A stretch of DNA of 64,000 nucleotides from Olivibacter sp. SDN3 (GTDB lineage Bacteria; Bacteroidota; Bacteroidia; Sphingobacteriales; Sphingobacteriaceae), in the NCBI RefSeq assembly GCF_014334135.1, contig NZ_CP060497.1, forward strand, positions 992,001 through 1,056,000, read 5' to 3'. A model generated the notes under the pieces. That model was given only the letters and a program-made list of their open reading frames with translations, made no database searches and was not told the origin of the DNA. The position numbers and the translations under genes were made by a program. Positions 28,143 through 36,729 of the stretch are shown piece by piece; the stretch's first letter is position 1, and every line of letters begins with the position of its first letter.

Positions 28143-29114
28143 ATGGATAAAATTAAAGTAGGAGTTATAGGTGGGGCAGGATATACAGGAGGAGAGTTGA
28201 TCAGAATACTGATCAATCATCCAAAGGTAGAGCTGATTTTCGTAAACAGTAACAGCCAAGCAGGTAAACCTGTTTATACCGTTCATGCCGATTTGTTTGG
28301 AGACACTGACTTAATATTCACAGATCAATTAAGTCAGGCAATTGACGTGCTATTTCTTTGTGTGGGGCATGGCGCCGCTAAAAAATTCTTAGACAATAAC
28401 AAAATAGACACTTCTATAAAAATCATAGACCTCAGCCAGGATTTCAGACTAGCTGAGAATGCAGGTGCTTTTGTATACGGGTTACCTGAACTGCAAAAAG
28501 ATAGGATACAAAATGCCCAGCATATTGCCAACCCTGGTTGTTTTGCAACCGCCATCCAGCTGGCACTGTTACCTTTGGCAGCCAAAGGTCTGTTAAAAAA
28601 CGAAATACATATTAATGCCACTACAGGTTCAACAGGAGCGGGTCAAGGCCTTTCACCTACTTCCCATTTTAGTTGGCGAAACAATAACTTGTCAATCTAT
28701 AAAGCTTTTGAACATCAGCATCTGCATGAGATAGGTGAGAGTCTATTAAAACTGCAACCCGACTTCAAGGATAACATCAATTTTCTCCCACAACGAGGTA
28801 ATTTTACCCGAGGGATACTGGCCTCCGCTTATATTTCTTCCGAGCTACAATTGGTAGACGCCTATGAAATCTATAACACCTATTATCAACCACATGCTTT
28901 TACTCATGTAAGCGAGAACAACATTGATTTGAAGCAAGTGGTGAATACAAATAAGGCACTTATTCATTTAGAAAAGCATGGTGATAAATTATTGATTATC
29001 TCTATCATCGATAATCTTTTAAAAGGTGCCAGCGGACAAGCGGTGCAGAATATGAATTTGCTGTTTGGTTTAGATGAAACTTTAGGCCTACGTTTAAAAG
29101 GAACAGCCTTTTAA
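28143..29114 (+). CDS. argC: N-acyl-gamma-glutamyl-phosphate reductase
   Basis: A 323-residue NADPH-dependent reductase. The Rossmann motif GVIGGAGYTGGELIRIL is at the N-terminus and catalytic Cys133 lies in ANPGCFAT. It reduces the acylglutamyl phosphate made by ArgB to the semialdehyde. A 120-bp gap from argG contains only a weak hairpin. A strong terminator-like hairpin follows the gene. Confidence 0.95.
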   Translation: MDKIKVGVIGGAGYTGGELIRILINHPKVELIFVNSNSQAGKPVYTVHADLFGDTDLIFTDQLSQAIDVLFLCVGHGAAKKFLDNNKIDTSIKIIDLSQDFRLAENAGAFVYGLPELQKDRIQNAQHIANPGCFATAIQLALLPLAAKGLLKNEIHINATTGSTGAGQGLSPTSHFSWRNNNLSIYKAFEHQHLHEIGESLLKLQPDFKDNINFLPQRGNFTRGILASAYISSELQLVDAYEIYNTYYQPHAFTHVSENNIDLKQVVNTNKALIHLEKHGDKLLIISIIDNLLKGASGQAVQNMNLLFGLDETLGLRLKGTAF

Positions 29115-29174
29115 GCTATGGAAACAGTCAGTCCGTAAATAGCCTAAGGGCATTTCACCCCGACGCTATAAAAT

Positions 29175-29204
29175 AAAACGGTCGAACACCGTTTTGTGTT
29201 TTTT
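29175..29204 (+). terminator. Intrinsic terminator inside the arginine operon, between argC and argD
   Basis: AAAACGGT (29175-29182), a 5-nt loop, ACCGTTTT (29188-29195), then GTGTTTTTT. It has the form of a good rho-independent terminator and splits the operon into argGC and argDF'B-proC-argEH parts. Confidence 0.75.
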
Positions 29205-29224
29205 AACTTAACTGTAGGAAGGGT

Positions 29225-29289
29225 CGGATGATTAGCCATGATTGCAATAAATAAAAGAGTAAGACAACTGTTGTTATCATCCGGTTTTT
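29225..29289 (+). promoter_or_regulatory. Second terminator-like hairpin directly before argD
   Basis: CGGATGAT (29225-29232) and ATCATCCG (29276-29283) are perfect complements, followed by GTTTTT. The 43-nt loop holds most of a 17-codon frame containing arginine codons. The hairpin ends 19 nt before the argD ATG and could serve as an attenuator. Confidence 0.5.
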
Positions 29290-29291
29290 AG
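29238..29291 (+). CDS. Candidate short leader peptide MIAINKRVRQLLLSSGF before argD
   Basis: ATG at 29238, 17 codons, stop TAG at 29289-29291, 16 nt before argD. It contains AGA-GTA-AGA (Arg-Val-Arg), the same Arg-Val-Arg core as the first leader, and overlaps the 3' arm of the hairpin at 29276-29283. A frame this short can arise by chance; its position and content are the only support. Confidence 0.35.
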   Translation: MIAINKRVRQLLLSSGF

Positions 29292-29307
29292 CTCAAAATC
29301 AATAAAA

Positions 29308-30444
29308 ATGAAACTATTCGACGTATACCCCATAAATCCTATTGAAATTGTACAAGGAAAAGGCTCCTATGTATACGACAAACAAGGAACCGAATATTTA
29401 GATTTATATGGGGGGCATGCGGTTATATCTATTGGTCACAGCCACCCGCACTATATCCAAAGAATAACCGATCAGCTAAATAAGTTAGGCTTTTATTCCA
29501 ATTCTGTTGAAATTCCTCCCCAGGCACAATTGGCAGAATTACTTGGCAAGGTATCTCGCAAAGATGATTTTCAATTATTCATCTGTAACTCAGGCGCTGA
29601 AGCAAATGAAAATGCCCTTAAGCTCGCTTCATTCTATAATAATCGAAAGAGGGTAATTGCCTTTAAAGGTGCTTTCCATGGAAGAACATCATTGGCCGTA
29701 TCGGCAACCGATAATCCCAAAATTATTGCGCCTGTAAACGAGACCGACCATATTACGTTTCTTCCTTGGAATGACGAGGTTGCACTGGAGGCGTTTTTTG
29801 AGAAATACGGATCTGAAATTTCGTCAGTTATTATCGAAGGTATACAAGGAGTTGGTGGTATTAAGGAAGCCAGCGTTTCTTTTCTTCAGAAAATCAGAAA
29901 ATTATGCACCGAATACGACGCGATATTTGTCGCAGATGCTGTGCAATGTGGTTACGGGCGTTCCGGCAAATTTTATTCGCACGATTACGCGGATGTAGAT
30001 GCTGACATCTATAGTATGGCCAAAGGGATGGGCAACGGATTTCCAATTGGAGCTATAGCTATTTCTCCTAAAATAAAACCATGGTTTGGAGAATTAGGCA
30101 CTACTTTTGGCGGAAACCACCTGGCCTGTACGGCGGCTTTAGCCGTATTAGAAACAATTGAAAACAACCAGTTGATAAACAATGCCGCGCAGATAGGCGA
30201 CTATCTTAGCAAAGAGTTAAAAAGATTTGAGAAGGTGAAAGAAGTTCGTGGTAAAGGACTAATGATCGGAATAGATCTACCAGAGGAGTTAAACCAACTA
30301 AAAAAAGACTTACTGTTTAAAGATCATATTTTTACAGGAGAAGCGAAACCAAATGTTATCAGGCTCCTACCGGCGCTTAACTTGCAAAAAAAAGAAGCCG
30401 ACAGGTTTCTGGAAGCTTTTCAGAAAAGGTTAAATTTAGCATAA
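29308..30444 (+). CDS. argD: N-acylornithine aminotransferase
   Basis: A 378-residue class III PLP aminotransferase. The PLP lysine is Lys239 in IYSMAKGMGNGFPIGA; the cofactor pocket motifs CNSGAEANENALK and FVADAVQCGYGRSG are present. It forms N-acylornithine from the semialdehyde and glutamate. The next gene follows after 17 bp. The length fits bacterial ArgD (about 400). Confidence 0.93.
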   Translation: MKLFDVYPINPIEIVQGKGSYVYDKQGTEYLDLYGGHAVISIGHSHPHYIQRITDQLNKLGFYSNSVEIPPQAQLAELLGKVSRKDDFQLFICNSGAEANENALKLASFYNNRKRVIAFKGAFHGRTSLAVSATDNPKIIAPVNETDHITFLPWNDEVALEAFFEKYGSEISSVIIEGIQGVGGIKEASVSFLQKIRKLCTEYDAIFVADAVQCGYGRSGKFYSHDYADVDADIYSMAKGMGNGFPIGAIAISPKIKPWFGELGTTFGGNHLACTAALAVLETIENNQLINNAAQIGDYLSKELKRFEKVKEVRGKGLMIGIDLPEELNQLKKDLLFKDHIFTGEAKPNVIRLLPALNLQKKEADRFLEAFQKRLNLA

Positions 30445-30461
30445 ATTCTAATTGAATAAAG

Positions 30462-31427
30462 ATGAAGCAATTTTTTTCGGTCTCTAATGTAGACAACTTA
30501 TCAGCTATCGTGAAAGAAGCGCTGGAGCAGAAAAAAAACCCATATGCTCTGAGAAATTTAGGCCAAAACAAGATGTTAGGCCTCGTTTTCTTAAACCCTA
30601 GCCTACGCACACGTTTAAGTACTCAAAAGGCTGCCATCAATCTGGGTATGGATGTCATGGTAATGAACATGGATAAAGATGGCTGGGCCTTAGAAACACG
30701 CGACGGTGTAGTAATGGACGGCACAACGGTAGAACATATACGGGAAGCCGCTGCTGTAATGGGAGAATATTGCGACATCTTAGGTATACGTTCTTTTCCA
30801 GGATTAAAAGACAGAGAGGAAGATTATAGTGAGGATTTATTCAACAAGTTTGTCACCTATTGTAATAAACCGGTTGTAAGTTTAGAAAGTGCAACCCGCC
30901 ATCCACTTCAAAGCTTAGCCGACTTAATCACCATTATCGAACACACACCTTCGGGACGAAAACCTAAAGTAGTACTTACGTGGGCTCCTCATGTAAAAGC
31001 ACTGCCCCAGGCTGTGCCAAACTCCTTTGCCGAATGGATGAGCAGAGCTAAAGCGGAAGGCCTCATTGACTTTACTATTACTCACCCTGATGGATATGAA
31101 CTTGATGAAGTTTTTACTTCAGGGGCGACGATCACTTTGAATCAGGAAGAAGCCCTCAGGAACGCAGATTTTGTGTACGTGAAAAATTGGTCGAGTTACA
31201 AAGCCTATGGTAAAGTCTTGGAAACCGGAACCGAGTGGATGCCAGATGCTAAAAAGTTAAGCGTTACAAATAGCGCAAAAGTCATGCACTGCCTCCCTGT
31301 TAGAAGGGATTTAGAGTTAGCTTCTGAATTACTTGATGGACCTAACTCCTTGGTAATTAAAGAAGCAGGCAACAGGGTTTGGGCTGCACAGGTTGTATTG
31401 AAAAGAATGCTTATCAACATGGTTTAG
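30462..31427 (+). CDS. argF': N-acylornithine transcarbamylase (SOTCase/AOTCase family)
   Basis: A 321-residue transcarbamylase resembling N-succinylornithine transcarbamylase of Bacteroides fragilis rather than OTC. The carbamoyl-phosphate loop is NPSLRTRLSTQ (45-55), with ATRHPLQSLADL and MHCLPVRRDLEL. Residue 90, in MDGTTVEHI, is Val; the known discriminating residue at this site is Pro in the succinyl enzyme and Glu in the acetyl enzyme, so the acyl group cannot be assigned. It makes N-acylcitrulline, which ArgE then deacylates. Confidence 0.9.
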   Translation: MKQFFSVSNVDNLSAIVKEALEQKKNPYALRNLGQNKMLGLVFLNPSLRTRLSTQKAAINLGMDVMVMNMDKDGWALETRDGVVMDGTTVEHIREAAAVMGEYCDILGIRSFPGLKDREEDYSEDLFNKFVTYCNKPVVSLESATRHPLQSLADLITIIEHTPSGRKPKVVLTWAPHVKALPQAVPNSFAEWMSRAKAEGLIDFTITHPDGYELDEVFTSGATITLNQEEALRNADFVYVKNWSSYKAYGKVLETGTEWMPDAKKLSVTNSAKVMHCLPVRRDLELASELLDGPNSLVIKEAGNRVWAAQVVLKRMLINMV

Positions 31428-31497
31428 TGAATATTCTTAAAGTTTGTGAAAAAAAGCGATGATAAGCAGGATATCATTTAACGCTTACAAATAGCGC

Positions 31498-32283
31498 ATG
31501 GAAAAACTAAATATCATAAAGATTGGGGGCAACATTGTAGAGGATGAGAGCACCTTGGTAAGGTTTGTAAAAGCTTTTGCTAAATTGCCCGGAAAGAAAA
31601 TTTTAGTACACGGAGGCGGTAAAATTGCCAGTCTGCTCGCCAACAAATTGGGAATTGAAGCTAAAATGGTAATGGGAAGGAGAATTACCGATGAAGAGAC
31701 GTTAAAGGTGGTAACGATGGTATATGCTGGACTCGCCAATAAGACTATTGTATCTCTTTTACAAGCTGTTGGATGTAATGCTATCGGTCTCAGCGGAGCC
31801 GATGCAAACACCATCAAAACGGTAAAAAGACCCGTGAGAGAAATCGACTATGGCTTTGCCGGTGATATGACCACCTCTTCGATTAATACTGAACAAATCA
31901 AAAATTTAATAGAAATTGGTCTTTATCCCGTTTTTTGTGCGATAAGTCATGATGGCTCCGGGCAATTATTAAATACTAATGCAGACACGATTGCCTCTGC
32001 CCTTGCTGTAGGTTTAGCGTCTCATTATAAAACGGCGCTCATCTATTGTTTTGAAAAGAAGGGAGTGCTCCGTGATATAAACGACGACTCGTCAGTGATT
32101 CAGCATATCAATAATTTGAACTATAACGATCTTAAACGATCTGGCATTATTGCTGATGGCATGATTCCTAAATTAGACAATGCTTTTGACGCGCTGTCTG
32201 CAGGAGTGAGCGAAGTCATCATTAAACATGCGGATGATCTGCAAAACACCGATGCTGGAACAACGATCAATCAGCAAGTGTAA
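31498..32283 (+). CDS. argB: N-acylglutamate kinase
   Basis: A 261-residue amino-acid kinase. Motifs: IKIGGNIVEDE and LVHGGGKIASLLANKLG (phosphate and glutamate binding), ending with SGIIADGMIPKLDNAFDAL. The short N-terminus lacks the helix linked to arginine feedback inhibition in hexameric kinases, so this enzyme may be insensitive to arginine (inference). That would fit control at the leader level. Confidence 0.93.
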   Translation: MEKLNIIKIGGNIVEDESTLVRFVKAFAKLPGKKILVHGGGKIASLLANKLGIEAKMVMGRRITDEETLKVVTMVYAGLANKTIVSLLQAVGCNAIGLSGADANTIKTVKRPVREIDYGFAGDMTTSSINTEQIKNLIEIGLYPVFCAISHDGSGQLLNTNADTIASALAVGLASHYKTALIYCFEKKGVLRDINDDSSVIQHINNLNYNDLKRSGIIADGMIPKLDNAFDALSAGVSEVIIKHADDLQNTDAGTTINQQV

Positions 32284-32317
32284 CAAACAGGGATATAGAA
32301 TACCTAACAAACATATT

Positions 32318-33124
32318 ATGCCTAAAATAACAATTATTGGGAGTGGAAATATCGGTTTATCCTTAGCTAGGGGTTTGGTTAACAAACACTACAGCAGTCC
32401 TACTGACATCACCTTAACTCGTAGAAGCCTTAAAAATATACCATCAGAGGTGGTTTCTATGGGCTTCGACGTTTCCGAAGACAATATTTCAGCAATTGCT
32501 GGCGCTGAGATCGTTGTCTTAGCTGTATTACCACAACAACTTGATCAAGTACTAGATCAAATAGCCCCCGTAGTAGTAGCAGAAAGACAGTTGATCGTTT
32601 CAGTTATCTCTGGCGTAAGTTGTATGGATATCCGTAACAAACTTGGTGATACTTCCCAAGTGATCCGTGCAATGCCTAACACTGCTATTGCCATTGGACA
32701 ATCCATGACCTGTATTGCATCTGATAAGGCCAGCGAGCATCATATGGAAGAAGTAACCCGACTATTTGAAACGGTTGGCTCTGTAGTCACCATCAACGAA
32801 GACCTGATGACTTCTGCCACAGCCCTTTGTGCTTGTGGTATTGCTTTTTTCTTGCGCAGTATAAGAGCTGCTTCGCAAGGAGGTGTAGAGATTGGGTTTC
32901 ATGCTCATGATGCGTTAAAAATGGCTATTCAAACGGCCAAAGGTGCAGCCGATCTATTATTACAGATGCAAAGCCATCCAGAAAGTGAAATTGATAAGGT
33001 GACTTCCCCAAAAGGTTGCACCATTGCGGGTTTAAATGAAATGGAGCATTACGGCTTTAGCTCTGCCTTCATTAAGGGGATCAAACTATCTGCCGAACGG
33101 GCCGGAGGGCTATATAAAGATTAG
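32318..33124 (+). CDS. proC: Pyrroline-5-carboxylate reductase
   Basis: A 268-residue NAD(P)-dependent reductase of the last proline step. The nucleotide motif is ITIIGSGNIGLSLARGL; RAMPNTAIAIGQSMT and the C-terminal SPKGCTIAGLNEME are family signatures. The ATG at 32318 (MPKITIIG) is chosen; an upstream ATG at 32228 lies within argB and adds 30 unlike residues. The gene stands within the arginine operon, which links proline and arginine formation from glutamate. Confidence 0.92.
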   Translation: MPKITIIGSGNIGLSLARGLVNKHYSSPTDITLTRRSLKNIPSEVVSMGFDVSEDNISAIAGAEIVVLAVLPQQLDQVLDQIAPVVVAERQLIVSVISGVSCMDIRNKLGDTSQVIRAMPNTAIAIGQSMTCIASDKASEHHMEEVTRLFETVGSVVTINEDLMTSATALCACGIAFFLRSIRAASQGGVEIGFHAHDALKMAIQTAKGAADLLLQMQSHPESEIDKVTSPKGCTIAGLNEMEHYGFSSAFIKGIKLSAERAGGLYKD

Positions 33125-33127
33125 CTT

Positions 33128-34186
33128 ATGCAACACTTATTGGAAGATAGCATATCGTTATTAAAACAGCTCATTAAAACACCTTCTTTCAGTAAGGAAG
33201 AAAAAGAAACAGGTGATTTAATTGCGCATTTTTTTAATGCTAGAAACATTTCTACACATAGAAAGGGAAATAACATATGGGCCTATAACAAATTTTATGA
33301 TCCTGAAAAACCTACAATTTTACTAAATTCACATCATGACACGGTTAAACCCAATACGGGATATGGCAGAGACCCTTTTCTTGCCGAAATTATAGACGGT
33401 AAGCTCTTTGGCTTAGGTAGTAATGATGCTGGGGGAGCTTTGGTTTCCTTAATCGCTACTTTTTTACACTTTTATACGCTGAAACAATTAAAGTACAATA
33501 TATGCATTGCAGCAACTGCAGAGGAAGAAATTTCGGGACGTGGAGGTATAGAACTCATTCTTCCAGCATTAGGTAAGCTTAACTTTGCTATCGTGGGAGA
33601 GCCTACCTTGATGCAATTAGCCATTGCCGAAAGAGGGTTAATGGTACTCGACTGCACTGTTAAAGGGAGGTCTGGTCATGCTGCGAGAAATGAGGGAGAA
33701 AATGCCATTTACAAGGCTATGAAAGATATTGCATGGTTCCGATCTTATCGATTTCTAAAAGAGTCTAATATTTTTGGCCCGATTTCGATGAACGTAACGA
33801 TGATCAATGCTGGATCCCAACACAATGTCATCCCGGCCACTTGCTCATATGTAGTAGACGTCAGGGTAACAGATGCCTATCAAAATCATGAAGTACTAGA
33901 TATTATTCGCGAACACGTAGAAGCTGATGTGCAGCCACGTTCAACACGGCTCTCCCCTTCCTCCATACCGGTGGACCATCCTATTGTAAAGGCTGGGCTT
34001 GCGCTTGGAAGAGCAACATATGGTTCTCCGACGATGAGTGACCAGGCACTATTGAACATACCTTCGCTGAAATTGGGTCCTGGAGACTCTGCAAGATCCC
34101 ACAGTGCTGATGAATTTATTTATATTCGCGAAATTGAAGAAGGCATTAGCATATATATAGACATGCTAACACAGGTTGTAGTGTAA
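33128..34186 (+). CDS. argE: M20 deacylase of arginine synthesis (N-acylcitrulline/ornithine deacylase)
   Basis: A 352-residue M20 metallohydrolase. Metal and catalytic residues: His69 and Asp71 (NSHHDTV), Asp100 (GLGSNDAGG) and the Glu pair at 133-134 (TAEEEISGRGG); a dimerisation domain follows. Because the operon encodes an acylornithine transcarbamylase, the substrate is probably N-acylcitrulline rather than acetylornithine (inference from known Bacteroides and Xanthomonas pathways). It starts 3 bp after proC. Confidence 0.88.
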   Translation: MQHLLEDSISLLKQLIKTPSFSKEEKETGDLIAHFFNARNISTHRKGNNIWAYNKFYDPEKPTILLNSHHDTVKPNTGYGRDPFLAEIIDGKLFGLGSNDAGGALVSLIATFLHFYTLKQLKYNICIAATAEEEISGRGGIELILPALGKLNFAIVGEPTLMQLAIAERGLMVLDCTVKGRSGHAARNEGENAIYKAMKDIAWFRSYRFLKESNIFGPISMNVTMINAGSQHNVIPATCSYVVDVRVTDAYQNHEVLDIIREHVEADVQPRSTRLSPSSIPVDHPIVKAGLALGRATYGSPTMSDQALLNIPSLKLGPGDSARSHSADEFIYIREIEEGISIYIDMLTQVVV

Positions 34187-34243
34187 AATGTAGCACCTCA
34201 GCTTCGGACATTTAAGTTCTCATAACAAAATAATTATACGCAG

Positions 34244-35575
34244 ATGAAACTTTGGCAAAAGGAAACAGCGGTAGAGCAGTCAGTAGAAAAATTCACAGTT
34301 GGTAACGATAGGGATTTAGATTTAGATCTGGCCCCATTTGATGTATTAGGTTCATTGGCCCATACGAAGATGTTGGAGAGCATCGGACTACTCTCAAAAA
34401 AAGAGCTCGGTCTAATCCAAGATGAACTTAAAAATATATACCATGAAATTGAAGCGGGAGATTTCTTAATCGAAGAGCATGTAGAAGACATACACTCTCA
34501 GATCGAACTTCTGCTTACCAAGCGTATTGGTGATGCTGGTAAGAAAATCCACAGTGGGAGATCCAGAAACGATCAAGTATTGGTTGATCTTAAGCTTTTT
34601 TTTAGAAGTGAAATAAGTCAATTGGTTCATGAAACGAAGCGTCTTTTTGAGCTCCTCATTAATCTCAGCAATCAACATAAAGAGGTATTAATGCCCGGTT
34701 ACACACACCTCCAGATTGCCATGCCATCATCTTTTGGTTTGTGGTTTGGTGCTTATGCCGAAAGCCTAGTGGACGACCTGGAAGTAATATTATCTGCGTG
34801 GAAAGTTTGCAATAAGAACCCTTTAGGTTCTGCAGCGGGTTACGGCTCTTCCTTTCCGTTGAACCGTACGTTGACCACGGAGTTGTTGGGATTTGAAACG
34901 TTAAATTATAATGTTGTATATGCGCAAATGGGCCGGGGAAAAACAGAACGTATATTAGCACAGGCAATGAGCGTGCTTGCTGCAACTCTTGCAAAATTGG
35001 CCATGGATGCTTGTCTTTATATGAATCAGAATTTCGGGTTCATTAGTTTTCCTGATAAGTTAACTACAGGATCGAGTATTATGCCTCACAAAAAAAATCC
35101 AGATGTATTTGAACTCATCCGTTCACGTTGTAATAAGATACAGGCTTTACCAAATGAGATTACGCTAATAACGACCAATTTGCCTATGGGCTATCATAGA
35201 GACTTACAGCTTCTCAAGGAAAATTTATTCCCAGCCTTCACTTCTTTAAACGACTGTTTGCAGATGATGCAGCTTATGTTAAGTAATGTCCGAATAAATA
35301 AAAATATACTGAATGATCCAAAGTACGATTACCTATTCAGTGTAGAAGTGGTGAACAACGAAGTATTAAAAGGTGTGCCTTTCCGGGAGGCTTACAAAGC
35401 CATTGGACTAAATATTGAAGCCGGCACCTTCAAACCCCTAAAAGAAGTAAATCATACACATGAAGGCAGTATAGGTAATTTGCAGAACGGGGAAATTACC
35501 AATCAATTTTCAAAAATATTCAATGCATTTGGCTTCACAAAAGTGGATAAAGCACTGAAAGATCTTTTAAGTTAA
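34244..35575 (+). CDS. argH: Argininosuccinate lyase
   Basis: A 443-residue member of the fumarase/aspartase superfamily that releases arginine and fumarate. The signature loop is GSSIMPHKKNPDVFELIR; SGRSRNDQVLVDLKLF and PGYTHLQIAMPSSFG are further motifs. Last gene of the arginine operon. A stem-loop shared with the convergent pyrH follows. Confidence 0.95.
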   Translation: MKLWQKETAVEQSVEKFTVGNDRDLDLDLAPFDVLGSLAHTKMLESIGLLSKKELGLIQDELKNIYHEIEAGDFLIEEHVEDIHSQIELLLTKRIGDAGKKIHSGRSRNDQVLVDLKLFFRSEISQLVHETKRLFELLINLSNQHKEVLMPGYTHLQIAMPSSFGLWFGAYAESLVDDLEVILSAWKVCNKNPLGSAAGYGSSFPLNRTLTTELLGFETLNYNVVYAQMGRGKTERILAQAMSVLAATLAKLAMDACLYMNQNFGFISFPDKLTTGSSIMPHKKNPDVFELIRSRCNKIQALPNEITLITTNLPMGYHRDLQLLKENLFPAFTSLNDCLQMMQLMLSNVRINKNILNDPKYDYLFSVEVVNNEVLKGVPFREAYKAIGLNIEAGTFKPLKEVNHTHEGSIGNLQNGEITNQFSKIFNAFGFTKVDKALKDLLS

Positions 35576-35585
35576 AAGTTTATGG

Positions 35586-35634
35586 GGGCTTAAGGTTTGA
35601 AAGAAAAGTGGTATAACCGCCTTACCTTAAGCCC
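35586..35634. terminator. Stem-loop between convergent argH and pyrH
   Basis: GGGCTTAAGGT (35586-35596) and ACCTTAAGCCC (35624-35634) are perfect 11-bp complements with a 27-nt loop. It probably ends transcription from both sides. Confidence 0.6.
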
Positions 35635-35658
35635 TGATGCTCTTTTGTTATTGATTGA

Positions 35659-36366
35659 TTAATCTTTCACCAAGGTACCTATAGTTTCGCCCTTAGCTAA
35701 ACGGGTCAAGTTCCCTGTTTTGTTCATATCAAAAACAATAATTGGCAATTTATTTTCTTGACAAAGCGTAAAGGCTGTCATATCCATTACGTTCAAGCCT
35801 CTATTGTAAACATCCTGAAAAGTAATTTGATCGAACTTTGTGGCATTGGGATCTTTTTCCGGATCAGCAGTGTATATTCCATCAACTCTGGTACCTTTTA
35901 ATACGACATCTGCATTGATCTCAATAGCTCTTAACGAAGCTGCTGTATCAGTTGTAAAATAAGGATTACCGGTGCCTGCACCAAATATAACGATTCTTCC
36001 CTTTTCTAGATGTCTTACCGCCCTTCTACGAATAAATGGTTCGCAGATTTGTTCCATTTTTATGGCTGTCAGCAAGCGTGTTTTCATACCAGCTTTTTCA
36101 AGTGCATCTTGCAGAGCCATGCTATTGATAACCGTAGCCAACATCCCCATGTAATCAGCCTGCACACGATCCATGCCAGCCTTTTCAGCACTTAACCCTC
36201 TGTAAATGTTCCCCCCGCCTATTACTATAGCAATTTCGACTCCCTGATCATACACTGTTTTTACGTCTTGTGCATATTGGGCCACACGATCAATATCGAT
36301 ACCGTATTGTTTGTTACCCATTAAGGCTTCTCCGCTAAGTTTGAGTAGGATACGTTTGTATTTCAT
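35659..36366 (-). CDS. pyrH: UMP kinase
   Basis: A 235-residue bacterial UMP kinase (amino-acid kinase fold). Motifs: [13 protein letters not shown] at the N-terminus, [10 protein letters not shown], and [20 protein letters not shown]. It phosphorylates UMP to UDP in pyrimidine nucleotide synthesis. It stands alone, convergent with argH; its 5' region carries a palindromic repeat and a perfect -7 box about 160 nt upstream. Confidence 0.96.
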   Translation of the reverse strand: MKYKRILLKLSGEALMGNKQYGIDIDRVAQYAQDVKTVYDQGVEIAIVIGGGNIYRGLSAEKAGMDRVQADYMGMLATVINSMALQDALEKAGMKTRLLTAIKMEQICEPFIRRRAVRHLEKGRIVIFGAGTGNPYFTTDTAASLRAIEINADVVLKGTRVDGIYTADPEKDPNATKFDQITFQDVYNRGLNVMDMTAFTLCQENKLPIIVFDMNKTGNLTRLAKGETIGTLVKD

Positions 36367-36396
36367 CTGTTTATTTTTTTTTCTTTCAATTATCAG

Positions 36397-36438
36397 CTGC
36401 CTGCGGTAGGCAGGCTTGTCTACTGCAGGCAGGTAGAC
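36397..36438. repeat. GC-rich REP-like palindromic repeat
   Basis: Nested inverted repeats: CTGCCTGCGGTAGGCAGG (36397-36414) and GTCTAC (36418-36423) with GTAGAC (36433-36438) around TGCAGGCAG. The GC content is far above the AT-rich surroundings. Similar CTGCCTGC/GCAGGCAG elements occur as dispersed intergenic repeats in Bacteroidetes genomes (recalled, not searched). It lies in the presumed 5' UTR of pyrH. Confidence 0.65.
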
Positions 36439-36526
36439 TCATGTCGTGTCCTTTATTGAATTGCGGACTTCAAAGATTATACTTCCGTTAGAATTTGTTA
36501 TCTAGTAATAAGCAGTATCTGCGCGC

Positions 36527-36534
36527 CAAAGATA
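36527..36534 (-). promoter_or_regulatory. -7 box of a pyrH promoter
   Basis: TATCTTTG on the minus strand fully matches TAnnTTTG; the -33 element is only T-rich. Transcription from here would give a leader of about 150 nt that includes the palindromic repeat. The rest of 36367-36729 shows no gene. Confidence 0.45.
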
Positions 36535-36729
36535 TTAAAATTTCATAAAAAACTTTCACCCTTCATCCAATCGCCTTTGTAACAAAAAATTCACACCGGC
36601 ATAAACGGCTATTTTAACCTCCAAATATAAATTCACTCAAAAAAATTACTTTTATTTTGAATAAACCACAAAAAAATAAAACAATTTGATAATGAACGTC
36701 TTATTATTACTGATCAAACGACATTATAG

